From NCBI GenBank assembly GCA_003344405.1, contig NOWV01000011.1, forward strand, positions 558,001 to 622,000: a DNA stretch of 64,000 nt. Direction: 5' to 3'. The notes under the pieces are model-generated. The model did not search any database. It saw only the letters and a program-made list of their open reading frames with translations, and had not been told where the DNA came from. Positions 32,884 to 48,040 of this stretch are shown one piece after another. The stretch comes from Trichoplax sp. H2. Its lineage: Eukaryota; Placozoa; Uniplacotomia; Trichoplacea. The stretch's first letter is position 1. Each line of letters begins with the position of its first letter. A program made the position numbers and the translations under genes.

Positions 32884-34695
32884 TCCGTCAGATATACTTC
32901 AAGCCATAATTTATTTTCAACTTTTATTTACTATAACCGTAAGAAATAAAGCAATATGAAGTACCTTGTAATATTATTAACAGGCTTAAACGATTAAAAC
33001 TTAATACTAGCACCTTATTTTATGGATTAACGGAATTATTCAAAGTTTCTAATTTGTTCTTTATTTTTTGCTGTCTGCACTAATCCTAAAACATATATAT
33101 GACTTGATATTATTGCATAAAAAGTAGCATTAATTTCATTTTTAACTGCCATATTTTTGCTATGATTTGATTCATTAAATGTTGTGTCAGATTAAACTTA
33201 TATATATGTAGTAATCTGGTAAGTCATAAATAAAATATTTGCTATTTAAGAAGCTTAGATTTTGAATTGCAAACTCGTGTAGCGCTAGTATGGCTAATAG
33301 ATAGACCAGTTTATGCTATTTAAAGCAAGACTTTAATGATATCTTTAGAAAATTAATTTTACGGTATCTCATGTGCAATTAATATTAAGCATCTATCCAT
33401 TGATAGATTAAAGAAATGGATCAAAACTGAAATTAGTTTTGAGCCTGCCATAAACAAATTCTCTAAATGTAATAATACGCGATTTATGTACTGTAGAATA
33501 GATAGTAACTAGTATACAGCTATTCATACTATGGCTGATTACATGCAGTATTGTGGATTTCAATCACTCCGATTATAGCTCATCGGATAATCATCCCTGA
33601 TAACGGTTTATTCCGATATTGTCATAAATAGAATTGACTGTTTTTTGGAATATATGGATACTGTAGTAGACCATTTCTTAAAATGATATCAGCGTACCCC
33701 TAGTTAACTCTCCAGCAATTTTCGTATCTATGGTAAAATCTTCATGGGCTCGTCAATGATTTGTTAAAGCAAATAAAAAAATGGAACTTTAATCTCATTT
33801 ATGCTAGCGAATTTAATAATCTACTATTCATATTGCCAGCAACTATAGACTTTTCGTCATATTTCTTAAAGTCTGGATTTAGGTATATATGAGCACTGAC
33901 AACTTACGATAAATAGTACATAAAGTTGTAAAAGTAATTTCATAGGAAATTAACTCTTGCTCATTTCTGGCAGTTGTACACCTTCTTTACTTTTAATATA
34001 TGCGTATATATAAGATAGGTATGTTGGTAGTTATTTAAAATAAAAATCAGAATATTTTTCGACTTGGTCATAATCAGCTTGTGATTTGCTATTCTTACAT
34101 CATAATTTTTCGTACTATGGTTTGATCAGTAAAGTTTTGACATAGAGTGGCTGTGATACATTAGTTATTATATATATGTTACGTATATATAAAAACGGAA
34201 GTAATGTTTGATGATACCTACGACATTACAATTTTCTTGACGCTATAAGACAATGTACACATCGTTACTTTTAGTTCAAGAAGATTTCAGTAGCAATTAA
34301 ATATAATTCTTTGATTTTTGAAATAATTAATATACTAATTCAAGATTATATTATTATATAATTGTTTTTGATGTATATCATATATATAGCATGTACATTA
34401 TATTAGTGATACATAATCTTAATCATTCTTACTTCATTAGTGATCATTGCTCAAAATTAAAGATAATTTGGGATCGGATTCTTAAAGATAATACCGACAT
34501 AAATTTACCAGACAAGAATAATTTCTTGCACATTCTTGTTATACTTTTATATATTTATATATATCACAAATTGCTAGTAACTGATATATTTCATTTGCGA
34601 TTTATGTACATTTAATATATAGAGTAATATCGTATTGGATGACCGACTATAATATATCATAATCAAATGATTTCTATTTAGAATTGTCTTAAGTA
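32884..34695. other. Convergent 3' spacer between FAM124-family and TMTC genes
   Basis: AT-rich, with several 'tatata' runs. It must contain both 3' UTRs. AATAAA occurs at 32945-32950 (62 bp after the FAM124-type stop) and again near 33228. A 74-codon plus-strand frame at 34391 has no resemblance to a known protein. Confidence 0.5.
32945..32950 (+). promoter_or_regulatory. Possible polyadenylation signal AATAAA
   Basis: A canonical AATAAA lies 62 bp downstream of the stop of the FAM124-family gene. Such hexamers are common by chance in DNA this AT-rich. Confidence 0.35.
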
Positions 34696-37600
34696 TCATT
34701 GTTGAGCAATTTGCTTGCTTAACTTTTCCATATTACTTTTGAGAACTCCATTCATTGGGTTCAATATGTATGCCTTTTCGTAGAATTCTTGAGCTGTTTT
34801 TAAATCGTTCTGTAATTTAAAATAGTTAAAATATAGAATTTAGAATAAGTTACAATATTCTGATTTTCGAATTAAAAAGTGATCGATGTTGATGTTATCT
34901 ACCTGTATATGTCTAATTACACCAATGTGCATTAGGGCACTAGCATGTCGAGGATTATGTCTGACACATTTCAGATAACTCTATGAGAAGGAAGAGAAAT
35001 TTAAAATTGTAAGTCATTTTTAATTAATGGTAGCCTGTTTAAGCTCAAAAATGTCGTAGCTCTATTATTCTCATGCAATATGACCCGATAGAAAATATAT
35101 GGCATAGATGCTGTACCTCTTCTGCTTCATGATATCGTTGAAGATCTTTTAACGCTTCCCCTCGCAAGAAGTGTAAATCAGAATCATTTGTGAATGTTTT
35201 TAGAGCTTCTGCTGTAATTTTCAATGACTTAAAAGAATAAAAATGGCTATGTAAGTTAATAGTGATGTAATCGAAAACTTTAATTCCAACAAATATAAGC
35301 ACAAGATGTGGTTTTAATGCAAATTATTCCACTATTACCTCTTGTGGATGCTTGTTTACAGTTAAAACGCTGGCTAATAGTTTACTTGGCTCCAGTTCAT
35401 AGTTGGTGTTTTTGAAAACAGTTATCATATTTCTTAATTTGGATATGGCTTCCTTCGTCTTTCCTAAGTTGGCTAGACATTGGCTCTAGGGACGTTTACA
35501 AGTGAATAGTTAATCAAAAGTTGAGATCCATCAATTAATTAATTGTAAGAGCAATACAGCGCTATATACTCTAAAAACTTACGTAGGCTAGGTTAAAATC
35601 ATATCTTTTGGGACGTTGATGTATGGCATCCTCTAGTACAACTGCGGCTTCTTTATAGCGTTTATGATCCAAAAGTAAGGTAGCTAGATAGTATAATGTC
35701 TCTGGACTACGTTCAATACCTAAGGCTCTATTAAAATATGTGAGTAAACCAATATTAATACACACTTAACTAGCAAATCTATTAAATTAAGTTTACTAAG
35801 TAAAATTTAATCGAATATTTTCAGTAACGAAGATTAAGTTTTATACACACTTAATTATCATACCTTCGGTAGTGTTTCTCTGCCTGATCATTTTGGCCAA
35901 ATTTTCGTAATAGCCTCCCTTTGTTTACTATTGCAACATGATGGACTGCATTAAGGCTTATAGCCATATCATAAGATTTTATCGCATCATGCTGACGCCC
36001 TATAAGGAATTTTATAGTTAGCAAAAAGCGTGAAATATTTCGTTGATATACATTTATAATAATACTAATTGAAAAGACATCATTTGTGATACTGTCTGAA
36101 ATGGTACGACAAGAATTATTACGCTTGCAAGTGATAATAACATTAAATAAAGAATAGAGTTAGCTGTTGCCTTTTGCTAATACTAAAGTAGCTATTTTAA
36201 AAATGATAGCAGATACTGATTTCTTTAGAAGTTCATTTAGAATTTTAAGGTATCGTGTAGGAAATTAACTATAGAATCGCAAAATTTACTGATATGATCA
36301 ATCGCTACAATTGAATTACAAGTAATTGTTCGAAACCTAACCTAGTTTTGTTAAGTGGACTCCATAATTATTATAAACATCTGCGGAACGAGGAAATTTA
36401 CGAAGCATTTTCTCAAATAGTTTTGATGCTTCATCCATCCTATCCATTTCGCCAGTTGATGCTGTCAGAGATATCCAAGGACCCTCAAAAGAATCTTCAA
36501 TACTATCCAGCATGATCATAATGTAACAAAATAATTTTTTGATGTTACAACTAATTTCCGACAGATGTACATGAACAACCTTGTTTTTTTTAATTTGAAA
36601 GTACCTAATGGCTTTCTTAAACATCTCTACAGCTTTGATTAATTTTCCCTTCCGTCTTTGAAATCAGATCGCGATCAATAAAATTGATTAGTTCGATAGT
36701 AATTAAAGAATTCTGACTTACATAGTTATTCGATGGTAAATCTTCTTGGACTTAAGAAAATTTAAATTAATTTAGTCTACCTTAGTAAATTCCCGTAATT
36801 AAAGTAAGCTCTGGCGTGGTATGGATTATGGAGGATGGCTTTTTGATATAATTCTTCTGATTCCTAAAATATCCATAATTAAATATTGTATATAATGAAA
36901 ATGATAGGGAACAGATCAAACAGAAAATCTTTACTTCTAAAGACTATAAATGTTTTAAACATCTATAAAATTAAATTGCAATAACTATAACTCTATTTTA
37001 CCTTTTCATCAAGAGTTATTGTTGCTAAATTATTGCTTGAACTGGCATGATCGGGTGCAATCCTTAACAGAAAATAAGTATTAAAATAAGAAAGAAAATA
37101 GTTATCAATCTATAATGTAGATTCATAAATAGCTGAACGTACCTTAAAGCAGTTTTATAAGCAGTTGCTGCTTCTTGTAAACGATGATGATCTTTTAAGT
37201 AGTTAGCGTAATTATAATAAACTTTAGCATTATTGGGTACGACTTCAATTGCAGACCTTAGAAAAGAAAAGAAATAGAAATTAATTAAAATATAGCTATA
37301 GCTACTAAATAATCAGGAGGTGAGATTGCTTTATTTAGTAAATGCATAGTCTCAATACCGTAAAACTATACATGTAAACCGATACGTTATTGATCTTATG
37401 ATGCATGTATTGAGAAGATTAAGCTATACTAAATTGATAAACAGCATAGAATTGAGGACGAACAATTTACATTTATGAATATACATATACATATACTATT
37501 CTTACCGGAATAGTGACTCTCTCGTTTTCCAAACGTTATTGCGACTAACAGTTCTGCAAGAAAAGATGATTAGCCAAGCATAGACGAGGATGCCCAGAGT

Positions 37601-40600
37601 CAGCTTTAACTTGTAAGATAGTCTGGTTGCCCAATTGGATAGTTGATTTAATCCTAGTACCACTATTATGCAAAACCCCATACTAAAAAATTGAAGAATT
37701 AATAGTTGGAATGGATTGCTTAAGTAACGCAGAAGCTAAACTGAGAGTTATAAATTTATTGTACCTAGGAAGATAGAGAACTCTTTCGGCCACAACAAAG
37801 CCAACAGGAAAGAAGAGATTTAATGCTGGGATGAAAGGGATAACTAATAAAGCGAATCCAATAGTAAGGGCTTGACTTTCATTATCTTTCTGAATAAAAG
37901 AATGAGAAAAGTTAAAATTAATCCAGTACTCTAGTTAAACGATTACTCTTAAAAGATTAATTAAGGATCTACGCAGACTTATAAGAATAATAGAGGCATA
38001 AACTTACCTGTTGAAATTTTAAGAATGATGAGGCTAGGCCAGATAAATTGTGCATTAACCATAAATAAAAGCATAATGAGTAAAAATTACGTATGTCTGT
38101 TGGCTTTTCAATTAATGGAATTGAACCCATCTGCCAGTCGTAACAAAGATCGCGAGGATATAGTAACAACCAAAAATTAAACGCAGGTAAGTAACTCAAT
38201 GTCATAACTCGAGTTAGACGCTGTTTTGCAAAGATAGCTGGGTTATCATGTTGGCTAAAATTTGGCAGTTGGCCGTTCATAATCCATACGCGAAAGGACA
38301 TTAAGGCAATCAGCTGTAATTAAAGAAATGGTATTTAAGCATTACTAATTGAGCTACTATAAGTGTGGTAAGCGTTGTCAGTATAAAAAGTATCTATTGA
38401 ATTAATATATATGTATTCTATCTTGTATTAGAAGTCATTACATAGACTGCTACCAAACCAAATCGCCACATTAGAGAAGATCCATGAAGTTTTAAATAAT
38501 AGCTATCGAAATGATATAAGCATCTAATAGAAATTAAAAATCATCATTGGATGGGAACCTTATCTGTGATTTTTGTAATAGAAGTTATTTTAAATTTTTG
38601 ATTGAGGATATAACGTCTTTTCTACATATTTTTATTATAGAAAGTTACGACAGTGCTATAAAAAGTACAAGAATAAAATTTAAAATAGACGTTTATAAAA
38701 CTATCTATCTAATACATTATTGTTAAGAGTAGTACTGATGCGTAGATATGAATTAATTAATATACATGTATAAGGTTCACATTTAAGCTTTATTGACGCG
38801 ATAATGACGGAAGCATCTATCTAATTATATTTAGTTATTTATGATATCATTGGTATTTTACGTTAACAATATCCTTCGTAATAGAATACGATAGTAAATA
38901 TGATGGTACATTATGAATATTAGTCCTGTAACTAGACAAAATATTGTTTAACATACCTTCGAAAACCTTTTCTAGAAGCTACAGCAACATCGTAAGCCAT
39001 ACAAACCGCAATAACTGTAATACCTTGTTCTTTACTTAGCATCGCCACAAATGTAAAAATAAAACAATATAATAATTCTTTGATTGAGGTAGTCTTTGCA
39101 AACTCATCCTGTCAATAAAAATTAGTCAGAATGAATAGAAATTAACCCTCTATTTACTATATAATTCATGTGTTCAGTTTATCGATACATTGCCATTAAT
39201 ACCTTCATAAATAGATAATAGTAAAAATTAGATAATCACTACTGTTACTAGCATAAAAGGCTTAAGTTATGGATAAATTATTTACCAACATGTAAAGATT
39301 TATATTTAAGATGAGTGCAAGAAAGCAATTTTATTATAAAATTTAAGAATATAAATGGCCGCTTCTGTTTATTGAATAAGAGTTTTATACCCACGGTATA
39401 CTGTAGTTTATAACTAAAATTCAATATTTATTTTTCGAAAATGCCAAGATGGCTTATTATTGCAAGAAAAGGATAAAGGTGGGCTAACGAATCAATTTAG
39501 TCTTTAATTTAAAATAATTATTAATAGTACGATCTAAGTTTTACTGAATAGAAGAGATCAAATATGCTAATGTAGATTAATTTCGATTTATACATCAATT
39601 TCAAATTGTATATTCTGTATAACGTGTAAAACTACACATAGTCTAATACTATAATCTAATGCATCCAATGAGTAGAAACTATATTTATTCTGCCTAATCG
39701 ATAATAAAATAATACTTATTGATAATATAAATTACAACAGTATGTATATTTGTAAAATAAAGCTAGCTAGATGAAATAGATTTTGTTATTATATGCAGCA
39801 AACTATTATTCCAAATTAGGGCCCTACAAATAATTACAACGTGTACTGTACTGTAGACAAATATATAAGAACGATATTTATCCGCGTCTAAAAATTAAGT
39901 AAATGATACACTTTTCCCAATCGTCCTAATTGATTGTACTACTCATTCATTGTAATTCTGACATAAATGGTAAGTTCAAAAGACTAAGGAACACTTAATA
40001 CCAACGGTTTGCCTCTCATTTTGTAAACATCCTCTCCTTTTCATTGAAAAGAAGTTGGTATTGTATCATGTCTATGATCAGCGACCTAAATACTTTATAA
40101 ATATGGAATACACTTCTACAACTAGAATATTAGTGCTTTAACTACTTTGTAGTGGTTACTACTCTGAGCTTATTCCTTTCTCTTCTAGGATAAGTCTTTG
40201 CCGTTACAGATAGTATCTCTATAACTATATATGCAGACGATTTTAAATAAATTTCCATCTAGCTGTATAGCTTAAAATATAGCCAAACTTATCATCATAT
40301 TATAATAGCAATCATTCATTATCGGTCAAATGTAGTATTGCACAATCATAATTCAATAGAAATGAGCCAAATTAGATATGATGAGGCGATTAAGTCAATA
40401 AGAGTGTGTATCCATTTTTCAGGGGGCGATATTAATCAATTATAAAGAAATATTTAGCAACTAAATGAAACTGTTATTATTGGAAAAATAAATATCTAAC
40501 GCTGTTAATGGATCAAAATTATCTTAATGTCAAATTAAATAACATACTGATATTAAGAAGAACAATAATTAATCGTCCTCACTATACGTATACTTTAGCC

Positions 40601-43600
40601 TACCTTAGAGATCTTGTCGTTTTTCAAGCCAACACATCTGTGCAAATAAATGAGATAAAATAATAATATTCAAGGCAAATACGATTAAAAGCCTTACTAT
40701 TGTTTGCATTAAATTATCAAGAAGCTATCAGCGTCTTGTGACTAGAGCAATAAATAAGGTTAAGATATTGATTTAGATCGCTTGCATAAAATGATTCTTC
40801 TTATTACTATCGATTTTTAACTACTAGCTAAAGTGAGATTTAATTCAACTGGGGGCATTTATAGTAATCAGTAGAATTAATCTATTCTCAGTTTCTTAAC
40901 TACTGACTATTGGCATACTATCGATAGTATAGAAATTTTGTCATATACTTTTTTAACAATGTTATAATTTTCCTAGCGATTAATGGATTTCGTAGAAGGT
41001 AATCTAGTATCTATAATTACATCATCGACAATTGGAAGCTATTCTATCAATCATGACAAATAGACATCTTTATATTGACAAGGCATTCATATGTGTTTAA
41101 CTATTGGTCAATGCTTCAGGGGAAAGCATTTATGTTCGGTCCCAGTAGGAAGTCTATTGCCTTCGGCACCCTGTCGGGAATTGGCTTTAAGTCTAAATCG
41201 TGGATAACCTTATTATAGATACTATTCCTTTACTATCGGAAGATCTGTAAAAATCTACTGATGTTATTCTATCGTAGATTTAACAGAATCTATGGGATAA
41301 AACGCTGGATGTACTATAAGCTTTCCTCAAAGTAATCGTAGAGCGGATAAGACTATCTGGCTAGTTAGGATTAATCTATTCTAATGATCACCAAGAAAGA
41401 TTAACGTTAGGACAGTATTGGATAGGAAATTAAAAAATTTTTGGGCTTAACATAATCTTAAGCAGATTTATAGTTGGCATTAATAAGTCTAAAGGTTAAT
41501 AACATGATATAACATACTGTAGGCTATTACTTACTTGGCATACGTATAGAATGCTAATAGAAAGAATAAACACGATAAGATTTCTGCCCTTCCGACGATT
41601 CCGGCCACCTGGTTAGTCGTCAATAATCAAAAGGATGATATTTGAATAATATTGCTCACGGAATCATTTAAACATTAGCCAATAAAGTGCAAATATCATG
41701 TCGAGTTTAATTTAAATTTTTTGCATGATAATACATTATATTCAATTAAGATAGAGTAGTTATTGTCATTTCAACAGACGGTAAAAAGTTTTTCTAATTA
41801 CATTATTCGACTGATTAGCTGGAGAGTAACTCTATCGCATTATCCAAGCAGTTATATCGTTTTCAATATAATCTTGTACGTAAAATTAGCAACAAATAAA
41901 AATGAATGGATCAAGATAAGAGCGATCATTTCTATATCGTATTGTTATTGCAATTAAGAACTGGCGCCATCGCTAATTTAGTTTGACAATAATATTATTA
42001 TAATCAACATGGTCGCCTTGATCTATTCTGATTCTACGTGACTGATTCATTGATTACGTTATCCACGCTGAATTGTTGGTTTGTATTAAAACAGTTTTTG
42101 ATCAATTTATACAGACATGATTGTCTAGTTAATGGATGGTTTGCTAACAATAAAGACTTCCAAAACTCATTCTTTTAATAGCTTAGTCTAAATTTCTACT
42201 TTAGTTGATATCCCTTTAGAATAAAAAATTTAAAATATTTTTATAAGTTAGCCGGGATTTTTTTTCGGAGATTGTATCAAAATTTCGACAGGATTTTACC
42301 GTTAAGTACCCTACTAAACGCATGACCTTAACGATACTAGCTAGAGTTACGTACGAATATATGATTGATTACGGACAATCCTGACAGTTAATCTTTTTCT
42401 TTTTAAGGTTTGTGTTAAGGGAGTCTTCGACGTACTGCTGAACTGTTTTAGTAGATTTCAAGGCATCAGAAATTCAGTTGATTTACTGTATAGTAATACG
42501 GCAGCTGTAGCTGTATCAACAGGAATGAGCCAGCATGATTAACTTTAGTGGCTAGTTTTTTGCTGATCACGTTATTCTGTTATACCTTTGTCAGGGAAAT
42601 AAGCAGCTATTTTAATGAATATCTCAAGGAAGCTGTATGTTATTTGGCAGGTTTCCAAGCATAACATTGTTATTGTAAAATCTTCATTGAAAATTACATC
42701 AAAGTAAAGCAATAATAATATCGCGAATGCTATCCTCCCTCATGGAGTAGTGTTGTTTCCATGCCCAACTAAGCTGCTAAATTCTGTAATGATATTATAG
42801 CAACTAATTTATATGCAATATTGACTGCATTTAAGGGAAAAGTGGGATCTATTTTATATTGGATCTGTCTTATCTTTATGGTTATCTTGGTGTGTGGTTA
42901 TATATGAGAACAAGTTATTTCTAGGTACTCTTTGCTAATAAGATTTCCATGAACTAGAAATACTTGCAGCCATCTTGATAATCCTATTATTGTGCTTGTT
43001 TAAGGTTTAGTAAGGAAATGAAGCATCGAAAATATTTCTAAAACATTACAAAATGACTTCTTAAGCACAATCGTATAAGTGTGCAAGGACATTGATCACG
43101 ATAATTTCCTAATTAGAGCTAAAACTTTAACTTTTGTACTGAGGAAATTTAATTTCATTGATTCTATTAAAGATTGAACGCCGAGACAAACGGAGAGCAT
43201 ATTCTCAGCACAGTCATGATTTATAGTATTCAACGATAGATCAAGTTGCTATTAAACTGATTAATCATTCTGTAATAAATTGATACTATCACGGTTATGT
43301 TATGCCTAATTTTTGCACTAATTTCAAAAAACTTGATGCAAATAGATAAAAATATATGATGGCTAGATCGAAACTTGGCACACTCATACATTGGCTATCC
43401 AACGTTGCTATCGAAGTATTATTTACGGATCCAATTTAGCATTCATTCAGTAAAAGGATCACTAGATAGAGAGTAGCTGTTTTTCAATATAGACAATTTT
43501 TCTATTATCGATGTGATTACTTTTGGGAATGAGAATATTCTGTATTCTACCTACTAAAGGCAGTGTATGCTTTTAATGATAATCATGCAAGGAGATTGGT

Positions 43601-45580
43601 GCATGTAATAAAGTATCGATTCAACATTTCAATAATTAATCTGACAGCTGTAATAAGAGTGCTTTCCTTGTCCTTTAAACTATAGTAATTTTTGTGTGCC
43701 ATCGCTAATTGCTTAAAGGGAGATCTTACTGAAACATTGGATAGATTATGAAACAGCTTTTCCAGATGTCTATCGATGCACACAAATGATAAACGACAAT
43801 ATCCTATTTCGGATATTATGATAACCTTGGAGATTGGACAGGTTGAAATTAAAAAAGTCTAGGAATCAGTTTACTGGACTTTTTTGTGCTATTTGATTTA
43901 GGAATTAAGGTATTACCCTTCTAGATTAGGCTGGTTTGAGGTTATTAGACATAGTGTGTGCGGCAAGATGAGAAGATGAAGCAAAATAATAATTATTTTA
44001 TGTTGGTATCTTAAGCAAACAATAACAGCATGGGCAAATAAAGGAATAAAGCATAGGATGGATAACTGGATTACTAATATAGCATTTGAACAATGGCTAA
44101 AGCGTAGAATACAATATTTTTGAAATGAATTTTTTTCCCATCAAAAAAATCACTATGCAACGTAGCCATTAAACGAGCGACTACAGTATTGAATACGCTA
44201 TTTCTTTCAACGGGAATGATACTGTATAAGAAATGGGTTTAATTGAGTTATGATAAGGAAAAATGAAGGAAAAGGCTTCATGTTTCGATAGTTGAATTGA
44301 AGCCTAAGGAACCCATTTTGATTCTGCACTTGGTGATGTTCCTATTTGACTAACGATAATGAGAACTTTTAATATGGACTAGGGTGTGATATGAAAGGAT
44401 TGAGTACAAGACGAATGGAATTTGTTATGTCTGTATAGAATTGATGTCCCAATTTTTTTATCTTTCAAATCAAAAAATTGCAAATGATTAAATTGAGCAG
44501 GAAAATAAAAGCAAAACGATTGTAAACGGTAGAAAATCAAAAAAAAGACAGCACGTATCGTTCGATGAGTAAAATATCTGACGATAGTTGCCCTTATGCT
44601 ACATAATATGTAAAAATTAAATGCAAGATGGAAATGATTTCTATTTTCAAATCGGGTTTTCAATCTCTATCATCTCGATGATTATCGAGCTCTCTATCAA
44701 ATTTAGGTTATTTTGTGTATATGTAATGCATCGATATTAATAGGTCTTTTATGTCGTTGAATAACAATTCTATCCACCTTAGTTCACTAGTAAAACATTG
44801 CTCAAAGTGATTATTACTTCGTTAAACAATAACAGTAATCCTTTAGAATAACAATAACTTAACTGCTTCGGTATGGATAGGATGGACAGCGAAGAGGATA
44901 GCAGTTAGAAAAGCTAATTGGATGGACATTCGTAGCAAACGATGGCAGATAAAAAGGAATATCGAGCAAACCATTGCATGAAGAGCGATATTGACGATAT
45001 GATAGCCATTAGGATGTAATCCATGCAGGTAGAAATTCCATCGAAATGTTGCAATGGTGAAAGGGCGATAAGATTTATGACTATTAGGGTTAGACATGGA
45101 TGTCCCCCAAAAATCATGATGAAAAATTTGCCACCAACTGGCATTACCAACAACATCTTGATTCTCGACAATGGCGTAGATATCATCATGAACCAATTGA
45201 CCATCTAAACTATTGATATAGCATAAACAACTAATGATAAAAGTGAATCCAAGGCTAAGATAGAAGGATAATTGTGGTAGATAGGGTAGATAACATGGAA
45301 TCAAGGGTGATAATCTATTGCTTTCATTAGTCTTTTGGCCATGGATAAAGGCTGAACATGATGAGCGATTTTTATGAGTTAATGTCGTTGTTGCTGTCGA
45401 TGATGTCGTGTTTGTTGTTGCCGTTGTGTTGGCCATCATGGTATGATTAATTTTACTTGGTGTACTCGATGTTGGCTTGCCTTGAAGAATAGTCACTTGA
45501 TGATGATGATGATTATGCGATAGCCATGATTCAATGGGCTGTTCACGTTTTTTAGGGCGAAAACGGGATGAAAACACCAT
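34696..45580 (-). CDS. TMTC: TMTC: ER protein O-mannosyltransferase with TPR repeats, complete, 19 exons
   Basis: TMTC proteins are multi-pass ER membrane GT-C enzymes; vertebrate members add O-mannose to cadherin domains. Nineteen exons from ATG at 45580 (45580-44864, 41608-41535, 40637-40604, 39108-38957, 38502-38454, 38313-38008 and others, last 34809-34696, stop TGA) sum to 2835 nt (944 residues), with all phases closing. Residues 1-100 form a Ser/Thr/His-rich extension (HNHHHHQ). TM1 follows, then the first luminal loop with the acidic pair in '[10 protein letters not shown]' and '[19 protein letters not shown]'. Next come '[19 protein letters not shown]', '[18 protein letters not shown]', and the DUF1736-type stretch '[19 protein letters not shown]', followed by '[17 protein letters not shown]'. 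From ~545 to the C-terminus the sequence is TPRs (for example '[19 protein letters not shown]', '[15 protein letters not shown]'). Which TMTC paralog (1-4) it equals is not decided; 'VHDDIYAI' and 'SKEQGITV' lean towards TMTC1/3. Met48/49 are alternative starts. Confidence 0.93.
41609..44863. other. TMTC intron 1 (about 3.3 kb)
   Basis: Non-coding interval between the first TMTC exon (ends HTEA) and the exon starting VAGIVGRAE. Three frames of 60-95 codons inside it (near 41763 +, 43583 -, 44379 -) resemble nothing known. Confidence 0.7.
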
Positions 45581-47110
45581 GATGGTGGCGATGTCAATGG
45601 ATTAAGAATATTTGCTAATGCGATTATTCCTGCGGATTTATATTGTAATAATTGATTATGTTCTGTTCTGGCTTAACTCTTTTTTTTATCCTGGCGCTAT
45701 ACACGTGGTACATTGATGTTGATATAATGTAGAGGTGGATTCTATACATGTTTATTTTTCGGGTTAAATGATACAAAAGTTATCTAAATAAAACAAGTTG
45801 ATTCTCTCTCCGAACAATATGACATTCCTTTCTTTTCAACTCTTCCCCGCAACGACGTCATATTATGTCCATATTTATTACGCATGATCTACGGATAAAC
45901 CAATCAATCGCTTATTTGATGAATGGAAAATAGGAAAATTGAGTAATAATGAGTTGGGCAGGGAAGTAGAGATATAAAATGATCAGTTTTATGTACTTAC
46001 CATCAAAAGCTTGGATAAATACAAGATACAAATATTCATCGCTACCGTAGCGAATAGGAAAAGTTAACGAGAGATTTCTATTACAGACTGGATAGATTAA
46101 GCGAGGGCATTTATCGTTTCGGTCATGATTTTATTAGCAATTAGATAATACTGCTATTTTTATGAAAGGATCAATCATTTTTATCATCTATTTTCACTTC
46201 CATCTGCCTGTAAATGATATGTATCAAGTTGAGTTTGCTCTAGAGTTGCAAGTTATTGCAAGCTTTTGATTCCCATATGCTTCCTATCACGTTACCTTAC
46301 GTATTTCTTGTTATCGTTGAATAACTTTCTATTCAGTTGGATCATGTCTTTATTAATGGGAATAATAACGATAACAGCTATAACTTATAAGATGAATAAA
46401 ATGATAATCAGCAGATGTAGTATAGCAATTTCAACTGCAATAGATCAATACACCGTCATCATTTGTGGTAAGAACAATTTACCGTGGTTGAATCACGACA
46501 ACGCGTTTGCTAGAAATGCTATCTATCAAAGTGATGTAATTAAGTAATCATTATAATGAGTAAGGTAAATGAATTTTGGCATCTTTTATTGCCATATCAA
46601 TGCTAAGATAGAGTCTCAGGTTGCATTGTATGCTAGCTAGAACAATATATTATTTTAAATCTGAGTAAATGACCAACTTGATGTCATGAGATTGATATGG
46701 CCAGTCATGGAAACATAGCTAGTAAATTGCTCTGCAAGACATGGAAATTACAAAATTGAAGCTATCGATATCAAAAGTTAATGTCAATGTTATTTAACTT
46801 AAAAAGTTGCAATAGTTGGAGAAAGAACGGTCAAAGTAAATTAGATTATCGTCATCATAGATGTTCTAGGACACAATTCGGTATTTCATAAACAGGAACA
46901 AAGAAAAATATTTTAAATTCACCTTCAATCTGGCAGCTCAATTATTGATGAAAATTTGATTGTATCATAATACTTTAAGAATAGTAGTCATTTTCTATAT
47001 TAAGATATCGAGTAAACGTACGAACTAAATCAATTTAGATTACTGTCCATAATAAAACGATGCTGTTAGATTGAGTCGCTACGTAAGTGTTTAATGCTAG
47101 GGGTAATATT

Positions 47111-47668
47111 GAATTTCCATCAGGCGGTTTCGGATGAATGGGCCCACTACAATATGTTAAATAAATGGTAGCAAAATAGAACTACCTTATTACAGTAGGA
47201 TAAGCTTAGGGTTAAACAAATGTTTTTGCTCTTTATATTCAAACAGTGTAAGCACAGCATAATGTAGTCATGGCTGAATACTTAATATCTTGTGCAAATG
47301 TAAGGATTACTATCTTAAAAAGAAAAGGCTGTACATGTTGTGCTAGAAACATCTAAGTATGAATCATAACAACATAGAGCACACAAATTTTGAATTTCCA
47401 TCAGGCTAATTCAGATGAATAGGCCTAGTACAATATGTTAAATAGATGATAGTAAAATAGAACTATCTCATTTCAATAGGATAAGTTTAGGTAGGAACAA
47501 ATATCTTTGCCCATTATATTCAAATAGTGCGAGCAAAGCACAATGTCGTCATGGTTGAAAGTTTGTCTTTTGCTAATGTAAAGATTACCAACTTAAAGAA
47601 AAGGCAATAGATTTTATCTTTAAAAAAATCCAAGTATGGATCGTAACACCATAGCACACGCCAAAAAA
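47111..47668. repeat. Tandem duplication, two units of about 280 bp
   Basis: Both units begin 'gaatttccatcaggc' (47111 and 47392). They stay alignable through 'tacaatatgttaaata', 'aaaatagaacta', 'ataggataag' or 'gtaggataag', and 'tatattcaaa'. Confidence 0.75.
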
Positions 47669-48040
47669 TCACTTACATTATTGATAATTATTTGATCCTA
47701 GGCGCTATTAGCACTAATCGTGACATTAAAATTTTTGTACAAAAATTGTATGATGATGAGCTATAAGGTTAATGGTGTGTCGCTACATACACATTTTTAG
47801 CTCAACTGTTGTAATTTTAATATTTACTGACGGGGTTGGTACTTAAGTAAGCAAACCTTGACATACGTGTATATGAATTGATACCCGAAAATCGCTTACA
47901 TTATTGCTAACGATTTGATCTTTGGCACTGTCAGTGCTAATACTAACATTAAATTGTTGTAAAATAAATTGTGATGAGCTTATAGGTTATTGGTGTGTCA
48001 CTACGTTCGCATTTTTAGCTCTGCTAGGTACCAACAACAA
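47669..48040. repeat. Tandem duplication, two units of about 215-220 bp, directly after the previous array
   Basis: The units start 'atcacttacattattg' (47669) and 'atcgcttacattattg' (near 47891). They share 'gatgagct', 'ggtgtgtc' and 'catttttagctc' in the same order. Confidence 0.7.
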
